A stretch of DNA of 64,000 nucleotides from Flavobacterium sp. 90 (GTDB lineage: Bacteria; Bacteroidota; Bacteroidia; Flavobacteriales; Flavobacteriaceae): the NCBI RefSeq assembly GCF_004339525.1, contig NZ_SMGE01000001.1, positions 496,001 to 560,000 on the forward strand, given 5' to 3'. Below are positions 52,676 to 62,347 of this stretch, in pieces. Positions within the stretch are counted from its first letter, which is position 1; the number at the start of each line of letters is the position of its first letter. A program made the position numbers and the translations under genes. A model generated the notes under the pieces. That model searched no databases. It had not been told where the DNA came from and saw only the letters and a list, made by a program, of their open reading frames with translations.

Positions 52676-53180
52676 ATTTTTAATTAATAATTTATTTATA
52701 CAAAGGTATAAAGCTAGTCCTAAAATGTCATGGACATAATATGTCCATCATAGGTAAAATCCATTTCGCTTACTTAATTTTGTATCTGAAATAACAGGAA
52801 AGGTTAAAATGAGCAATCAAAAACCTTCCCTAAAACGGTCAGGATTTTGTTGTTTTAAAATTGGTTTATTGCTGTGAAAGAGCACGTTTCTAAATCTAAA
52901 ATAGAGAGGATAAATTGAGATAATAGTTACCACTTTACATTAGTTCCGAATTATATGCAGTGTGCACTTTCTTTGAGTTTTAAATACAAAAGTCAAACAG
53001 ATTTTATAAAAAATGACTTCATGGATACAGCATTAAATTTCCGGAATATTACAATTAATACATCACATAATATAAAAAGAGTCTGTAAAAAGAGAAATTT
53101 AAGTTCTGAGTGTTTTAGAAATATTATAATGTCTAAAGAACATTTAAAGTTTCAGGAAGATTGCCACGTTTCTGCAATCG
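52676..53180. other. Gene-poor stretch before the mobilisation genes
   Basis: Contains a weak 81-residue + frame (52955-53200) that I do not accept as a gene (see rejected list), and AATATGTCCATCATAGG near 52740 with a short direct repeat of ATGTCCAT/ATGTCATGGACAT. No other feature seen. The stretch leads into the oriT-like hairpin. Confidence 0.35.
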
Positions 53181-53260
53181 GCAAGATGTCCTGTTGTTAA
53201 ACAACAGCCTTCTTGCTGCTCTACACTCGGAACTCGTGAGCAGTGATAGTGAAAGGATAA
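53181..53260. other. Candidate oriT region
   Basis: GCAAGA-(TGTC)-CTGTTGTT-A-AACAACAG-(CCT)-TCTTGC is a two-part hairpin (53181-53216) with an internal bulge. It is followed by GCTCTACACTCGGAACTCGTGAGC (split here as GCTCTACACTCGG and AACTCGTGAGC), with a second imperfect symmetry. It is 33 bp before the accessory and relaxase genes, where oriT lies in related elements. The nick site was not identified. Confidence 0.5.
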
Positions 53261-53292
53261 ATAAGGTTTGATAACAATGAAAAAGAGAGAAA

Positions 53293-53685
53293 ATGAAAAG
53301 AGAAAATTCAAACAGAACACGTATAGTTGGGTTACGCTTTACACCTCAAGAATATGCGAAAATTGAGAAAAAATGGAAAGCTAGTACTTGCCGCAAGCTG
53401 AGTGATTATATTCGCAGACACCTATTTGAGAAATCTATAACCACCATTTACAGGAATCAGTCTTTAGATGATATGATCCACGAAATGATGCCATTGTTCA
53501 AGCAATTAAATGGCATTGGAAACAACTTCAATCAGGCAGTAAAAAAACTACATACACTAAATCAAATTCCAGAATTTAAAGTATGGATAATAAATGCTGA
53601 ACTGGATAAAAAAATCCTTTTTGACAAGATTGATGAAATCAAAAATTACATCCGGAAAATCTCCGAAAAATGGTTGCGATCATAA
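53293..53685 (+). CDS. mobA: RHH-type relaxosome accessory protein (MobC/MobA-type)
   Basis: A 130-residue protein. The N-terminus (VGLRFTPQEYAKIEKKWKASTCRKLSDYIRRHLF, about 13-46) is a ribbon-helix-helix motif as in relaxosome proteins that bind oriT and help the relaxase. The C-terminal helix (about 62-125; LNGIGNNFNQAVKKLHTL) is the MobC-type signature. It overlaps the relaxase gene by 16 bp (53670-53685). In Bacteroides elements it is called MobA. Confidence 0.88.
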   Translation: MKRENSNRTRIVGLRFTPQEYAKIEKKWKASTCRKLSDYIRRHLFEKSITTIYRNQSLDDMIHEMMPLFKQLNGIGNNFNQAVKKLHTLNQIPEFKVWIINAELDKKILFDKIDEIKNYIRKISEKWLRS

Positions 53686-54974
53686 AAACAGGATACGCTA
53701 TCCATAAGGTTTTCTATTACAATGAAAACAAAGTAAAAGAAAATGAGGCAGAGTGTATAGGTGCCGGAAATTATCCTATTGATGTTGATAAAATGAGCCT
53801 TCCTTTAAAACTGAACCGTTTTTTAAAACAGCTGGAACTAAATGAAAATGTAAAGCGAAACAGTGTACATATTTCGATCAATTTTGATCCTTCAGAAAAT
53901 CATCCCAAGGAAAAGTTAATGGCTATCGCGGATACTTATATGGGAAAAATCGGATTTGGCCAGCAGCCCTATCTGGTATATCAGCATCATGATTCCGGAC
54001 ATCCGCACATCCATCTAGTCTCCATAAATGTTCAAAGGGATGGTACACGAATTGACATGCAAAATATTGGCAAAAACCGATCTGAACCGGCAAGAAAAGA
54101 AATAGAAGAACGCTTTGGGCTTGTTAAGGCGCAAGGGAATAAAAACAGTACTGATTTTAAGCTTAAGCCAATCATCTCACAAAAGATTCAATACGGTCGA
54201 AGCGAATCGAAAAAGGCAATTACAAATGTACTCAATCAGGTGCTTTCATCTTATAAATACACCAGTTTTCCAGAACTCAATGCTGTGCTAAAACAATACA
54301 ATGTTTTAGCTGACCGAGGCAATGAAGATTCAAAAATGTTTAAAACAAAAGGATTGATCTATAGAATACTTGATGATGACGGTAAACCTATCGGAGTCCC
54401 CATAAAAGCCAGTCTGTTTTACAACAAGCCAACACTGAAATTTTTAGAAGAAAAATTTGCGTCTAATAAAACAAATGAAGTCTCAAATATAAGAAGGGTA
54501 AAAAATGCCATTGATATGGCATTCTTTAAAACTCAAATATCGCTCGCAGAACTAGTTCAAGTACTGCAAAAAGATGGAATCAATACTGTTTTTAGAAAAA
54601 ACGCAGAAGGATTAATTTATGGGATTACCTATATAGATCATACCACAAAATGTGTTTTTAATGGCAGTACACTTGGTAAACAATACAGCGCTAAGGGAAT
54701 ACAGGAACGCTGTACATTCATTAATCAGGCCGAACATAAAATGACAAATTTGGTTAGTGAAAAATTACACGAAATCACATTTGAAACACCGAAATCGGAA
54801 ATAGTTGCAGCACTGTTTGGTGATGATTTTAGAAATAACAAATATATAGGGGCCAGCACAATAATGGGGCAGTTAGCAGAGATGCTCACTCACTCTGAAC
54901 AAACAGCTAATTACCTTCCATACGAGCTCAGAAACAAAAAGAAAAAAAGAAAAGGACAGTCTAATAATCGATAA
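53670..54974 (+). CDS. mobB: Relaxase/mobilisation nuclease (MobB)
   Basis: A 434-residue relaxase that nicks oriT and stays bound to the transferred strand. The three-histidine metal site is HHDSGHPHIHLV (about 106-117), preceded by SVHISINFDPSENHPKEK. The upstream Tyr (GAGNYPIDVDKM or YENKVK region) is a candidate nucleophile. The C-terminal part (about 200-434) is a helical segment of unknown role. It uses an ATG inside the preceding gene. Confidence 0.93.
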   Translation: MVAIIKTGYAIHKVFYYNENKVKENEAECIGAGNYPIDVDKMSLPLKLNRFLKQLELNENVKRNSVHISINFDPSENHPKEKLMAIADTYMGKIGFGQQPYLVYQHHDSGHPHIHLVSINVQRDGTRIDMQNIGKNRSEPARKEIEERFGLVKAQGNKNSTDFKLKPIISQKIQYGRSESKKAITNVLNQVLSSYKYTSFPELNAVLKQYNVLADRGNEDSKMFKTKGLIYRILDDDGKPIGVPIKASLFYNKPTLKFLEEKFASNKTNEVSNIRRVKNAIDMAFFKTQISLAELVQVLQKDGINTVFRKNAEGLIYGITYIDHTTKCVFNGSTLGKQYSAKGIQERCTFINQAEHKMTNLVSEKLHEITFETPKSEIVAALFGDDFRNNKYIGASTIMGQLAEMLTHSEQTANYLPYELRNKKKKRKGQSNNR

Positions 54975-54985
54975 AATTTGAAATC

Positions 54986-56974
54986 ATGGCTATGCAGACA
55001 GGAGAAAACGAACAGGCGCTGAGAAAAATCTTAGATATGACAAGACTCATCAGCATCATTATTTTAGTAATCCATTTTTATTATTACTGCTATGCTGCCT
55101 TTCGGGAGTGGTATCTGGTGAGCGGGTTCAGTGATAAAATCATGGCTAATATTTACCATACAGGACTATTCAGTAATTTTCATAAATCCAAACTCTTTGC
55201 TCTGGGATTTTTAATCATTTCTTTAATTGGCGCAAAAGGGCGAAAAGATGAAAAACTGAATTACAAAACAGCTTTTGCTTACATCATTACGGGGATTCTG
55301 ATTTATTTTATAAGTTGTCTTTCACTATACCTGAAAATAGAATTAATGCCGGCAGCAATTGCCTATATGACCATAACTTCCAGTGGCTTTCTTCTGATGC
55401 TTTCCGGAGGTACGCTATTGTCTCGTATTATAAAAAACAGGCTGAACGGCAAGGATATTTTTAATAACGAAAATGAAACTTTCCCCCAAGAAGAAAGATT
55501 CTTGGATAATGAATATTCCATCAACCTTCCGGCCCGCTATCATTTAAAGGATAAGATAAGGGACAGCTGGATAAACATTATTAATCCCTTTCGGGGACTG
55601 CTAGTTTCCGGTACTCCCGGATCCGGGAAATCTTATTTCGTCATACGCCATGTCATTACCCAGCACATCCGTAAACAATTCACCATGTTTGTTTATGATT
55701 TCAAGTTTGATGACCTAACCAGAATTGTCTATAATACCTGGCTTAAATACAAACATCACTATCCGAAATTACCACAGTTTTATGTCATTAATTTTGATGA
55801 CCTTACCCGGACCAATCGATGTAATCCTTTAGAGCCATCTGGCATGAGTGACATTACGGATGCTTCAGAATCAGCGCGTACTATTTTGCTCGGACTCAAC
55901 AGGGAATGGATCAAAAGACAGGGTGATTTTTTTGTGGAATCTCCGATTAATTTTCTCTCAGCTATAATATGGTATTTACGAAAATACAAAGACGGCGAAT
56001 TCTGTACACTTCCCCATGTAATTGAACTCATGCAGGAAGATTACGATAGTCTCTTTACGCTGCTTAGAACCGAAAAAGAAATCGAAGTGCTCATTAATCC
56101 TTTTGTGAATGCCTATTTAAATAACGTAATGGACCAGTTGGAGGGTCAAATTGCTTCGGCAAAAATTGCCATGGCTCGTCTTTCCTCTCCACAATTGTAT
56201 TATGTTTTATCCGGCAGTGATTTTACTTTGGACATCAATAATCCGGACGATCCTAAAATTGTATGCATGGGAAATAATCCGCAGAAAATCCAAATATATG
56301 GAGCTGTATTGTCACTTTACGTGAACCGATTGGTAAAGCAGGTAAATCAAAAAAAGAAACAAAAAAGCAGTCTGATATTCGATGAATTTCCAACCATTTA
56401 TCTAAACAATATGGACAGTTTGATTGCCACAGCTAGAAGCAATAAAGTAGCAACTTGTTTGGGTATTCAGGATTTTAGCCAGCTGCGTAAAGATTATGGA
56501 CGGGAACAGGCAGATGTGATTATGAATATTGTTGGAAACGTAGTCAGCGGACAGGTTACAGGAGATACTGCTAAACAATTATCGGAACGTTTTGGGAAAA
56601 TTATGCAGGACAGGGAAAGCCTTTCCATTAATAGCGGAGATACTTCTATAAGCCGGTCCAAACAATTGGAATCCGCAGTTCCTCCATCCAAAATTTCCGG
56701 ACTTAGTTCCGGTGAATTCGTAGGTATGGTAGCGGATGACCCTGATTGTAAAATAGAACTTAAAACCTTTCATTCTGAAATAGTAAATGACCATAAAGCA
56801 TTAAAAAAAGAACAGGATCAATATGTCGATATTCCTGTTATTCGCAAAGTTGATAATCCAATGGTACAGCGGAATTACTTACAGATAAAAAAGGATATCA
56901 AGGATATTATTTATGCTGAAAAGGAAAGACTATTAAATGATCCTGAATTGAAGAATTTAGTGATTAAGAAATAA
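54986..56974 (+). CDS. mobC: VirD4/TraG-type coupling ATPase (MobC)
   Basis: A 662-residue type IV coupling protein linking the relaxosome to the channel. Four membrane helices span about 17-45, 62-78, 85-110 and 120-145. The P-loop GTPGSGKSYF is at about 208-217, Walker B SSLIFDEFPTIYL (about 465-477) and the TQ-type region IATARSNKVATCLGIQDFSQLRK follows. Ends with a polar tail. Starts 11 bp after mobB; the three genes form one + strand unit. Confidence 0.94.
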   Translation: MAMQTGENEQALRKILDMTRLISIIILVIHFYYYCYAAFREWYLVSGFSDKIMANIYHTGLFSNFHKSKLFALGFLIISLIGAKGRKDEKLNYKTAFAYIITGILIYFISCLSLYLKIELMPAAIAYMTITSSGFLLMLSGGTLLSRIIKNRLNGKDIFNNENETFPQEERFLDNEYSINLPARYHLKDKIRDSWINIINPFRGLLVSGTPGSGKSYFVIRHVITQHIRKQFTMFVYDFKFDDLTRIVYNTWLKYKHHYPKLPQFYVINFDDLTRTNRCNPLEPSGMSDITDASESARTILLGLNREWIKRQGDFFVESPINFLSAIIWYLRKYKDGEFCTLPHVIELMQEDYDSLFTLLRTEKEIEVLINPFVNAYLNNVMDQLEGQIASAKIAMARLSSPQLYYVLSGSDFTLDINNPDDPKIVCMGNNPQKIQIYGAVLSLYVNRLVKQVNQKKKQKSSLIFDEFPTIYLNNMDSLIATARSNKVATCLGIQDFSQLRKDYGREQADVIMNIVGNVVSGQVTGDTAKQLSERFGKIMQDRESLSINSGDTSISRSKQLESAVPPSKISGLSSGEFVGMVADDPDCKIELKTFHSEIVNDHKALKKEQDQYVDIPVIRKVDNPMVQRNYLQIKKDIKDIIYAEKERLLNDPELKNLVIKK

Positions 56975-56993
56975 ACAATTAAACTCAGAAATA

Positions 56994-57190
56994 ATGATAC
57001 AGCAGCAATTTACCGATATCAATTAATAAAACAATCCAGATCAAATGCTATTGCAGCAGTTAATACTGAAATGATTAACCTTTACTGGAATATTGGGCAG
57101 TACATTCACAATCGTATCGAAACAGAACGGTCGGGGAAATCAGTGCAAAAGAACTTGATGATTTTTTTAAATCATTCTTGTAAATTTGAA
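56994..57190 (+). pseudogene. Fragment of a DUF1016 nuclease gene
   Basis: Pieces in two or more frames join to give MIQQQFTDI, IKQSRSNAIAAVNTEMINLY, WNIGQYIHNRIETERSGKS and KELDDFFKSFL, matching the N-terminus of DUF1016 (YhcG) proteins. At least two frameshifts are needed (near 57020 and 57145, the second close to a T7 run), and the rest of the gene is missing. It lies between mobC and the restriction operon. Confidence 0.75.
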
Positions 57191-57204
57191 AAAAAAGCAA
57201 TCAT

Positions 57205-57915
57205 TTATGATAATGTAAATTCTAATTTTTCTTTCCACTTTTCCCAATTGGGAGATAATGTATTTTGTAAATCATAGAATTCCTTTTTATGATTGTAATG
57301 CACTAAATGACATAGTTCGTGAATTACGACATATTCAATACTTCCTTTTGGGGCTTTTATTAATTCTGTATTTAGAATTATTTTGCCAGATTTAGTACAA
57401 CTGCCCCAACGTTTTTGCATGAATCTTATATCTAAAACCGGTTTTTCAATTTTATACTTATTGAATTTTTCTATAGAACTATCCAGCACTTCTTCAAAGT
57501 GAAAGATTGCTTTTTCCTTGTACCATTCATTTAATTTTCTTTCTAAATATTCTGGATTAGTTTTTTTTGTTTTCATAATCATCGCTCCTCTATAAAGTTT
57601 AATTTCATTTATAGTATCTTCAATGATTTGTAATTTATATTGTCTTCCTAAATACAAATGAGTTTCTCCATTAATATATTTGCGCTCAGGTGTGTTTGGT
57701 TTGTAACTACAAAAAAAGGCTTGTTGTTTCAAGATCCAATTGGCTTTTAATTTTACCTTTTTATTGATGTCTATTAAATTCGTATCATTTGGAGCAATAA
57801 CCGATACCAATCCGTCAGGCAATACTTTTATGCCTAATGACTTTCTTTCGGCAAAAGACAATTTATATTCAATGCTTTTGCTTCCATACTTTACTTGTTG
57901 GATTGAATTAAGCAT
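57205..57915 (-). CDS. YgjP-like zinc metallopeptidase of the restriction operon
   Basis: A 236-residue protein with the zinc motif VIHELCHLVHYNHKKEF (about 199-215; HELCH plus a third histidine). YgjP/DUF45 proteins are often the last gene of type I restriction operons, role uncertain (possibly protein quality control or regulated proteolysis). Its ATG overlaps the hsdR stop as TAATG at 57913-57917, so it is translated together with hsdR. Confidence 0.88.
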   Translation of the reverse strand: MLNSIQQVKYGSKSIEYKLSFAERKSLGIKVLPDGLVSVIAPNDTNLIDINKKVKLKANWILKQQAFFCSYKPNTPERKYINGETHLYLGRQYKLQIIEDTINEIKLYRGAMIMKTKKTNPEYLERKLNEWYKEKAIFHFEEVLDSSIEKFNKYKIEKPVLDIRFMQKRWGSCTKSGKIILNTELIKAPKGSIEYVVIHELCHLVHYNHKKEFYDLQNTLSPNWEKWKEKLEFTLS

Positions 57916-60900
57916 TAAAGGTATTTTAGTTTAGCTATTTTAATTACTTCGTCTATTAATTCATCTATTTTATCAAAAGAGAATTGCGTATCGTATTGTT
58001 GCTGTTTTTCGAAAAGTAAATCATCAAGATTGTTTTTCAATTCTTTCTCAATTTCTGTATTGGTTTGCCAATCAATAATAAGTGTATTGTTTTCAAACAC
58101 TATATTCTTAATACAATCTTCTATCTCTAATGCTGTACGGGCTTGTACTTCTTTTGGCTCTGGTGCATTACTAAAACTATTCTCTAAAACTGCATTTATC
58201 AGATTATAAAAAGCAATTACATTAGGTTTGTCTTGGATAGCATTTGGAACATTATTTTGTTTTCCGGTCAGGAATTGATTTTCGTATACTTTAGCTTTTT
58301 GTAAATATAATGCTTCATCAATTCGATGCTGATGATAATCGTTTATGGCTTCTCTTATTAATGCCGATAAACTTTTGTAGAAGATTGGATCTTCATTCAT
58401 TTTAACATTAATTGCCTTAACCGTACGAGTTGCAATATGGTCGGCTTTTGCAGCTTTACCTATTATTTTTTCTACCTCAGCTTCTCTTTTTTCTCTATCA
58501 AAAATATTCACGAGTTCGGTTATTTTCAATACTTCACCTTCCGTTGTAATATGTTTGTCTATTAACTTTTGAACTTGTGGTTCATAAGCTGCATAATCTA
58601 AATCATCAAAATATCTTCGTTTAACATCAACTCTTAATTGCAAGAAAAACTTACTGTCTTGTTTGTATTTATCAATAGTTTTCTCGTTTTTAATATCATT
58701 AAACTCTATAGATGCCATTGCTAATTTGAACAAACGAACAAAAGCAGAAAGCTTTTCATAAAAAGGATGTCTTATGCTTTCGTCACTTAATAATTCGGAA
58801 TAGGCTTCTGCATCGTATTTGTTTTTTATCGTTTTGAAAATATCCCATAACTCGCTATGTGCTTGTGGTAATTTTTCTATTTCCTTATTGATGTTTATAA
58901 TTGTTCCGGATAATTCTTCTAACTCAAAATCATTTAAACCACTATAGGTATTTAGAGCATTGTCCAGATTTTCTAAATTCCCAAAATAATCAATTATAAA
59001 ACCATATTCTTTTCCTGGCGCTACTCTGTTTACCCTTGCAATAGCTTGAAGTAAAGTATGTTCTTTTAAACTTCTAGTAATGTATAATACTTGATTATTT
59101 GGTGCATCAAAACCAGTTAATAATTTATCTACTACAATAATTATTTCAGGTTGTTCTTGCTTTTTGAACGCACTAATTACTGATTTTTCGTAATCTAATT
59201 GTTTTCCATATTTACCCATCATTGCTTTGTAAAACTTCAAGACTACATCTTCGTTTTCCTCAAAAGCATCTTCGTGATTTTCTCTTGTGTCGGGTGCAGA
59301 AATTAACACCTCACAACTTACTTTTCCTATTTCTTTTAAGTATTCTCGGTATTTTATTGCGCTGGTTTTATTGGGTGCTACTAATTGTCCTTTGAAACCA
59401 GTCCCTTGAATGTTTGCTTCAAAATGCTCGCTAATATCCCAAGCTCTTGCATAAATCACTTGGTCGGCTTTATTAATTTGATTGGTTGAACTGAATTTTC
59501 TTTTTAATGCAACTTTTCCATAAGGTGTTGCAGGTTCCGAAATTTTATCGAAATAGGTGTCTAATGGTTTATCATTTACCTCAATTAGATTGTGTCTTCC
59601 CTCATAAAGCAACGGTACTACAGCTTTATCTTCAACGGCATCCGTTATAGAATAAACATCAATTAGGCCTCCAAATTTATTGGCAGTACTTTTTTCTTTT
59701 TTCATTAAAGGAGTTCCTGTAAATGCTACAAAGCAGGCATTCGGGAAAACCTTTTGCATTTTTACATTAAACGTACCGTATTGGCTTCGATGTCCTTCAT
59801 CAATTAACACAAAAATATTAGGAGAAGTAAATCCTTCTTTTGATTGATTTATAGCCGCTTCAAATTTATGTATCAGTGTGGTAATAACTGCGTCAGTAGG
59901 ACTGTTGATTAATTCAACTAAATGCTTTCCAGTTTGTGCTTCGTCTACATCAACGTGACATTTTTGAAATGTTTCTGTAATTTGGGTATTTAAATCTATT
60001 CTATCAGTAACGAGAATTATTTTTGGATTTTTTATGTCTTTTTGAGTTGCAATCATTTGGGCTAACATTACCATTGTTAATGATTTTCCACTTCCTTGTG
60101 TGTGCCAAATCACACCACCAGTTCGTTTACCATTAGCATCGGCAACACTAATTTTTTTGAGCGTTTCTTTTATTGCAAAATATTGTTGGTATCTAGTTAT
60201 TTTTTTAATACCATCGTCATAAACTATATAATTGAAAATCAAATCTAATATTCTTGATTTTTGGCATAAACTGAATACTAATTTATCTTGCTCTGTTACA
60301 ATTATTTCTTCTTCTTCCAATTGATTGAAATAATATAATACACTGCTAAATCGTTGTTTGAAAATCGCTGTTCGTTCTGTATTAGGTAATTCGCTGTTTT
60401 TTAGCTGTCTAATTGCATCGCCATACTGTATTCCTTCTTCCTTGGTACGGAATACCTCTTTCCAGACACTCCAAAACTCTTTTTGTGTAGCTGTTGTGGC
60501 ATATCTTGCCTCATTTACTGCTAAGGATAATACCATATTAGAATATTGGTATAATCCTCTTATTCCGTCCTCTAATTGGTTTCTTAAATGTTGTGATATT
60601 CCTTGTGTTACAGGATCTTTTATCACATTGCTTTTACATTCAATTACTACCATTGGAATTCCATTAATAAATAAAACAATATCTGGACGGTAGGTGTCGT
60701 TTCTTTCACTACGCAATACGGCAAACTCTTCGGTAACGTGGAATGTATTATTCTCTATGTTTTTCCAATCGATATATTGAAAAGAGAAACTTTTTTTATC
60801 ATTTAGAATGGTTTGTTCCAAACTTTTACCCAAAGTTATTAAATCGTAAAATGCTTGATTTGCCTTTATAAAACCATCTTGTATCGGTAATTCTCGCAAG

Positions 60901-61139
60901 GCTATAATGGCGGAATTGATATTACTATCTGAAAAAGAAAACTCTTTGTCTTTGTATTGAATACTATTTATTTTTTCGAGTTGTTTTTTTAAAATAGGTT
61001 CCAGCAATACATTACTGGTTCTTCCGCCACGTAATTCCATTGCTTCGTCTGGTGACACATATTGATACCCCATTTTTATGAGTAACTGCAATGCCGGAAT
61101 TTGACTAATATGATCTTCTATATACGATGGAATACTCAT
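57915..61139 (-). CDS. hsdR: Type I restriction enzyme, R subunit
   Basis: A 1074-residue restriction and translocation subunit. The nuclease core is in IVLFINGIPMVVIECKSNV (about 152-170; D-ExK). The motor holds HTQGSGKSLTM (about 347-357), LIDEGHRSQYG (about 446-456; DEGH), FTGTPLMKKEK and the C-terminal helicase part LLTGFDAPNNQVLYITRSL, with LLQAIARVNR. Ends in a helical region binding the MTase core. Its start overlaps the preceding stop as TAATG (61137-61141). Length is typical; no frameshift. Confidence 0.95.
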   Translation of the reverse strand: MSIPSYIEDHISQIPALQLLIKMGYQYVSPDEAMELRGGRTSNVLLEPILKKQLEKINSIQYKDKEFSFSDSNINSAIIALRELPIQDGFIKANQAFYDLITLGKSLEQTILNDKKSFSFQYIDWKNIENNTFHVTEEFAVLRSERNDTYRPDIVLFINGIPMVVIECKSNVIKDPVTQGISQHLRNQLEDGIRGLYQYSNMVLSLAVNEARYATTATQKEFWSVWKEVFRTKEEGIQYGDAIRQLKNSELPNTERTAIFKQRFSSVLYYFNQLEEEEIIVTEQDKLVFSLCQKSRILDLIFNYIVYDDGIKKITRYQQYFAIKETLKKISVADANGKRTGGVIWHTQGSGKSLTMVMLAQMIATQKDIKNPKIILVTDRIDLNTQITETFQKCHVDVDEAQTGKHLVELINSPTDAVITTLIHKFEAAINQSKEGFTSPNIFVLIDEGHRSQYGTFNVKMQKVFPNACFVAFTGTPLMKKEKSTANKFGGLIDVYSITDAVEDKAVVPLLYEGRHNLIEVNDKPLDTYFDKISEPATPYGKVALKRKFSSTNQINKADQVIYARAWDISEHFEANIQGTGFKGQLVAPNKTSAIKYREYLKEIGKVSCEVLISAPDTRENHEDAFEENEDVVLKFYKAMMGKYGKQLDYEKSVISAFKKQEQPEIIIVVDKLLTGFDAPNNQVLYITRSLKEHTLLQAIARVNRVAPGKEYGFIIDYFGNLENLDNALNTYSGLNDFELEELSGTIININKEIEKLPQAHSELWDIFKTIKNKYDAEAYSELLSDESIRHPFYEKLSAFVRLFKLAMASIEFNDIKNEKTIDKYKQDSKFFLQLRVDVKRRYFDDLDYAAYEPQVQKLIDKHITTEGEVLKITELVNIFDREKREAEVEKIIGKAAKADHIATRTVKAINVKMNEDPIFYKSLSALIREAINDYHQHRIDEALYLQKAKVYENQFLTGKQNNVPNAIQDKPNVIAFYNLINAVLENSFSNAPEPKEVQARTALEIEDCIKNIVFENNTLIIDWQTNTEIEKELKNNLDDLLFEKQQQYDTQFSFDKIDELIDEVIKIAKLKYL

Positions 61140-62344
61140 TAGGATTCTGTGTTTTTTGATTGATTGTACAATTCTCCCAATTCGTGTAATTTAGCTTGGA
61201 GTAGTTTTTTATCAATTAATTTTGTGGTGTACTCTGCTACTTTTGTTGGAGACAGTGAACGGCTCATTGCAATTTCTACAATTTCATCGTCTTTACTTTT
61301 ACAAAGAATTATTCCAATACTCGGATTTTCGTGTGGCTGTTTATGATCCCTGTCGAGTGCTTCTAAATAGAAGTTCATTTTACCTAAATACTCCGGTTTG
61401 AAATCGGTAATTTTTAGTTCAAAAGCCACCAAACATTGTAATGATCTGTGATAGAATAATAAATCTACTTCATAATCTCTATTAGATACTTGTACTCTGT
61501 ATTCTTCGCCAACAAAAGAAAAATTATTTCCAATTTCTAAAATAAATTTCTTTAAGTTTTTTACTATTGATTTTTGTAAATCACTTTCACTGAAATCATC
61601 ACCTAATTCTAAAAACTCTAATGAATAAATGTCTTTTAAGTGCTCGTTTATTTTGGCTGGTAATTGTGTCACCAGTGGCGACACTTTTTTATTACTTAAG
61701 GCATAGCGTTCAAATAAACCACTATCGATTTGTCTTCTGACTTCTAATTTGCCCCATTTCTCTTTCGAAGCCATAATCAAGTAAAACAATTTTTCTTCTG
61801 GCAACTTACAGGCTGATAAAATCTCTAAATGAACTGACCAACTCAATTGTGTCTGCAATGCGGACACAATTGTTTTTTCGTCATTATCATTAGTGTTTTC
61901 TAATTGTGTCGCCAGTGGCGACACTTTTTCATTGTGTGCTTTTTGCAATTGAGTCAACGCAGTTGATACAAACTCAAAACTTAAATGTGTCGGCGGTGCT
62001 GACACATTTTTATTATTTTGATTTTCAATATTTAGACTAGTAATATTTTGAAATATAACATCAAATTCCGATCCTGGACAATAGGTTTCGTAAAACTGCT
62101 TCATACGGTATAAACCCCTACGATTAAAGGATTTTAATGTAGGAATTTCAGCTTGAATATAATCTGCCAATTGTTGTACTGTACCTTGTCCCCAATTACC
62201 TTGTGCCACTTTTTGGCTAACTGTTTTACCAATATTAAAGTATAATGTTACCAAAGCAGTATTGGTATATTGTCTAACTCTGCCTTGTGCTTGTTGTATT
62301 AGATTTACAATATTGCTAAATTCTGGATTTTGAATGTTGCTCAT
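61139..62344 (-). CDS. DUF1016 (YhcG-like) PD-(D/E)XK nuclease-family protein
   Basis: A 401-residue protein. The N-terminal domain (about 1-80; LIQQAQGRVRQYTNTALVTLYFNIGKTVS...FNRRGLYRMKQFYE) is typical DUF1016. The C-terminal nuclease domain (about 265-395) has YEVDLLFYHRSLQCLVAFELKI, with D, E and K in PD-(D/E)XK order. Four short in-frame palindromic insertions enlarge the middle region (61666-62009). It lies between HNH-SAVED and hsdR in the same operon. Confidence 0.88.
   Translation of the reverse strand: MSNIQNPEFSNIVNLIQQAQGRVRQYTNTALVTLYFNIGKTVSQKVAQGNWGQGTVQQLADYIQAEIPTLKSFNRRGLYRMKQFYETYCPGSEFDVIFQNITSLNIENQNNKNVSAPPTHLSFEFVSTALTQLQKAHNEKVSPLATQLENTNDNDEKTIVSALQTQLSWSVHLEILSACKLPEEKLFYLIMASKEKWGKLEVRRQIDSGLFERYALSNKKVSPLVTQLPAKINEHLKDIYSLEFLELGDDFSESDLQKSIVKNLKKFILEIGNNFSFVGEEYRVQVSNRDYEVDLLFYHRSLQCLVAFELKITDFKPEYLGKMNFYLEALDRDHKQPHENPSIGIILCKSKDDEIVEIAMSRSLSPTKVAEYTTKLIDKKLLQAKLHELGELYNQSKNTES
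61666..62009 (-). repeat. Four in-frame palindromic repeats inside the DUF1016 gene
   Basis: Palindromes at 61666-61684 (GTGTCACC-AGT-GGCGACAC), 61846-61870 (ATTGTGTC...GACACAAT), 61906-61924 (GTGTCGCC-AGT-GGCGACAC) and 61983-62009 (AAATGTGTC...GACACATTT). On the coding strand each encodes V-S-[AP]-x-x-T-[QH]-L: VSPLVTQL, VSALQTQL, VSPLATQL and VSAPPTHL. All keep the frame. They look like copies of one mobile palindromic unit. Confidence 0.8.
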
Positions 62345-62347
62345 AAA

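Noticed and set aside
52955..53200. 81-residue + strand frame before the mobilisation genes
   Set aside because: Its end runs into the oriT-like hairpin, the composition is unlike a folded protein (scattered Cys, Asn and Lys), and no promoter or family was seen. Kept as a weak possibility only.
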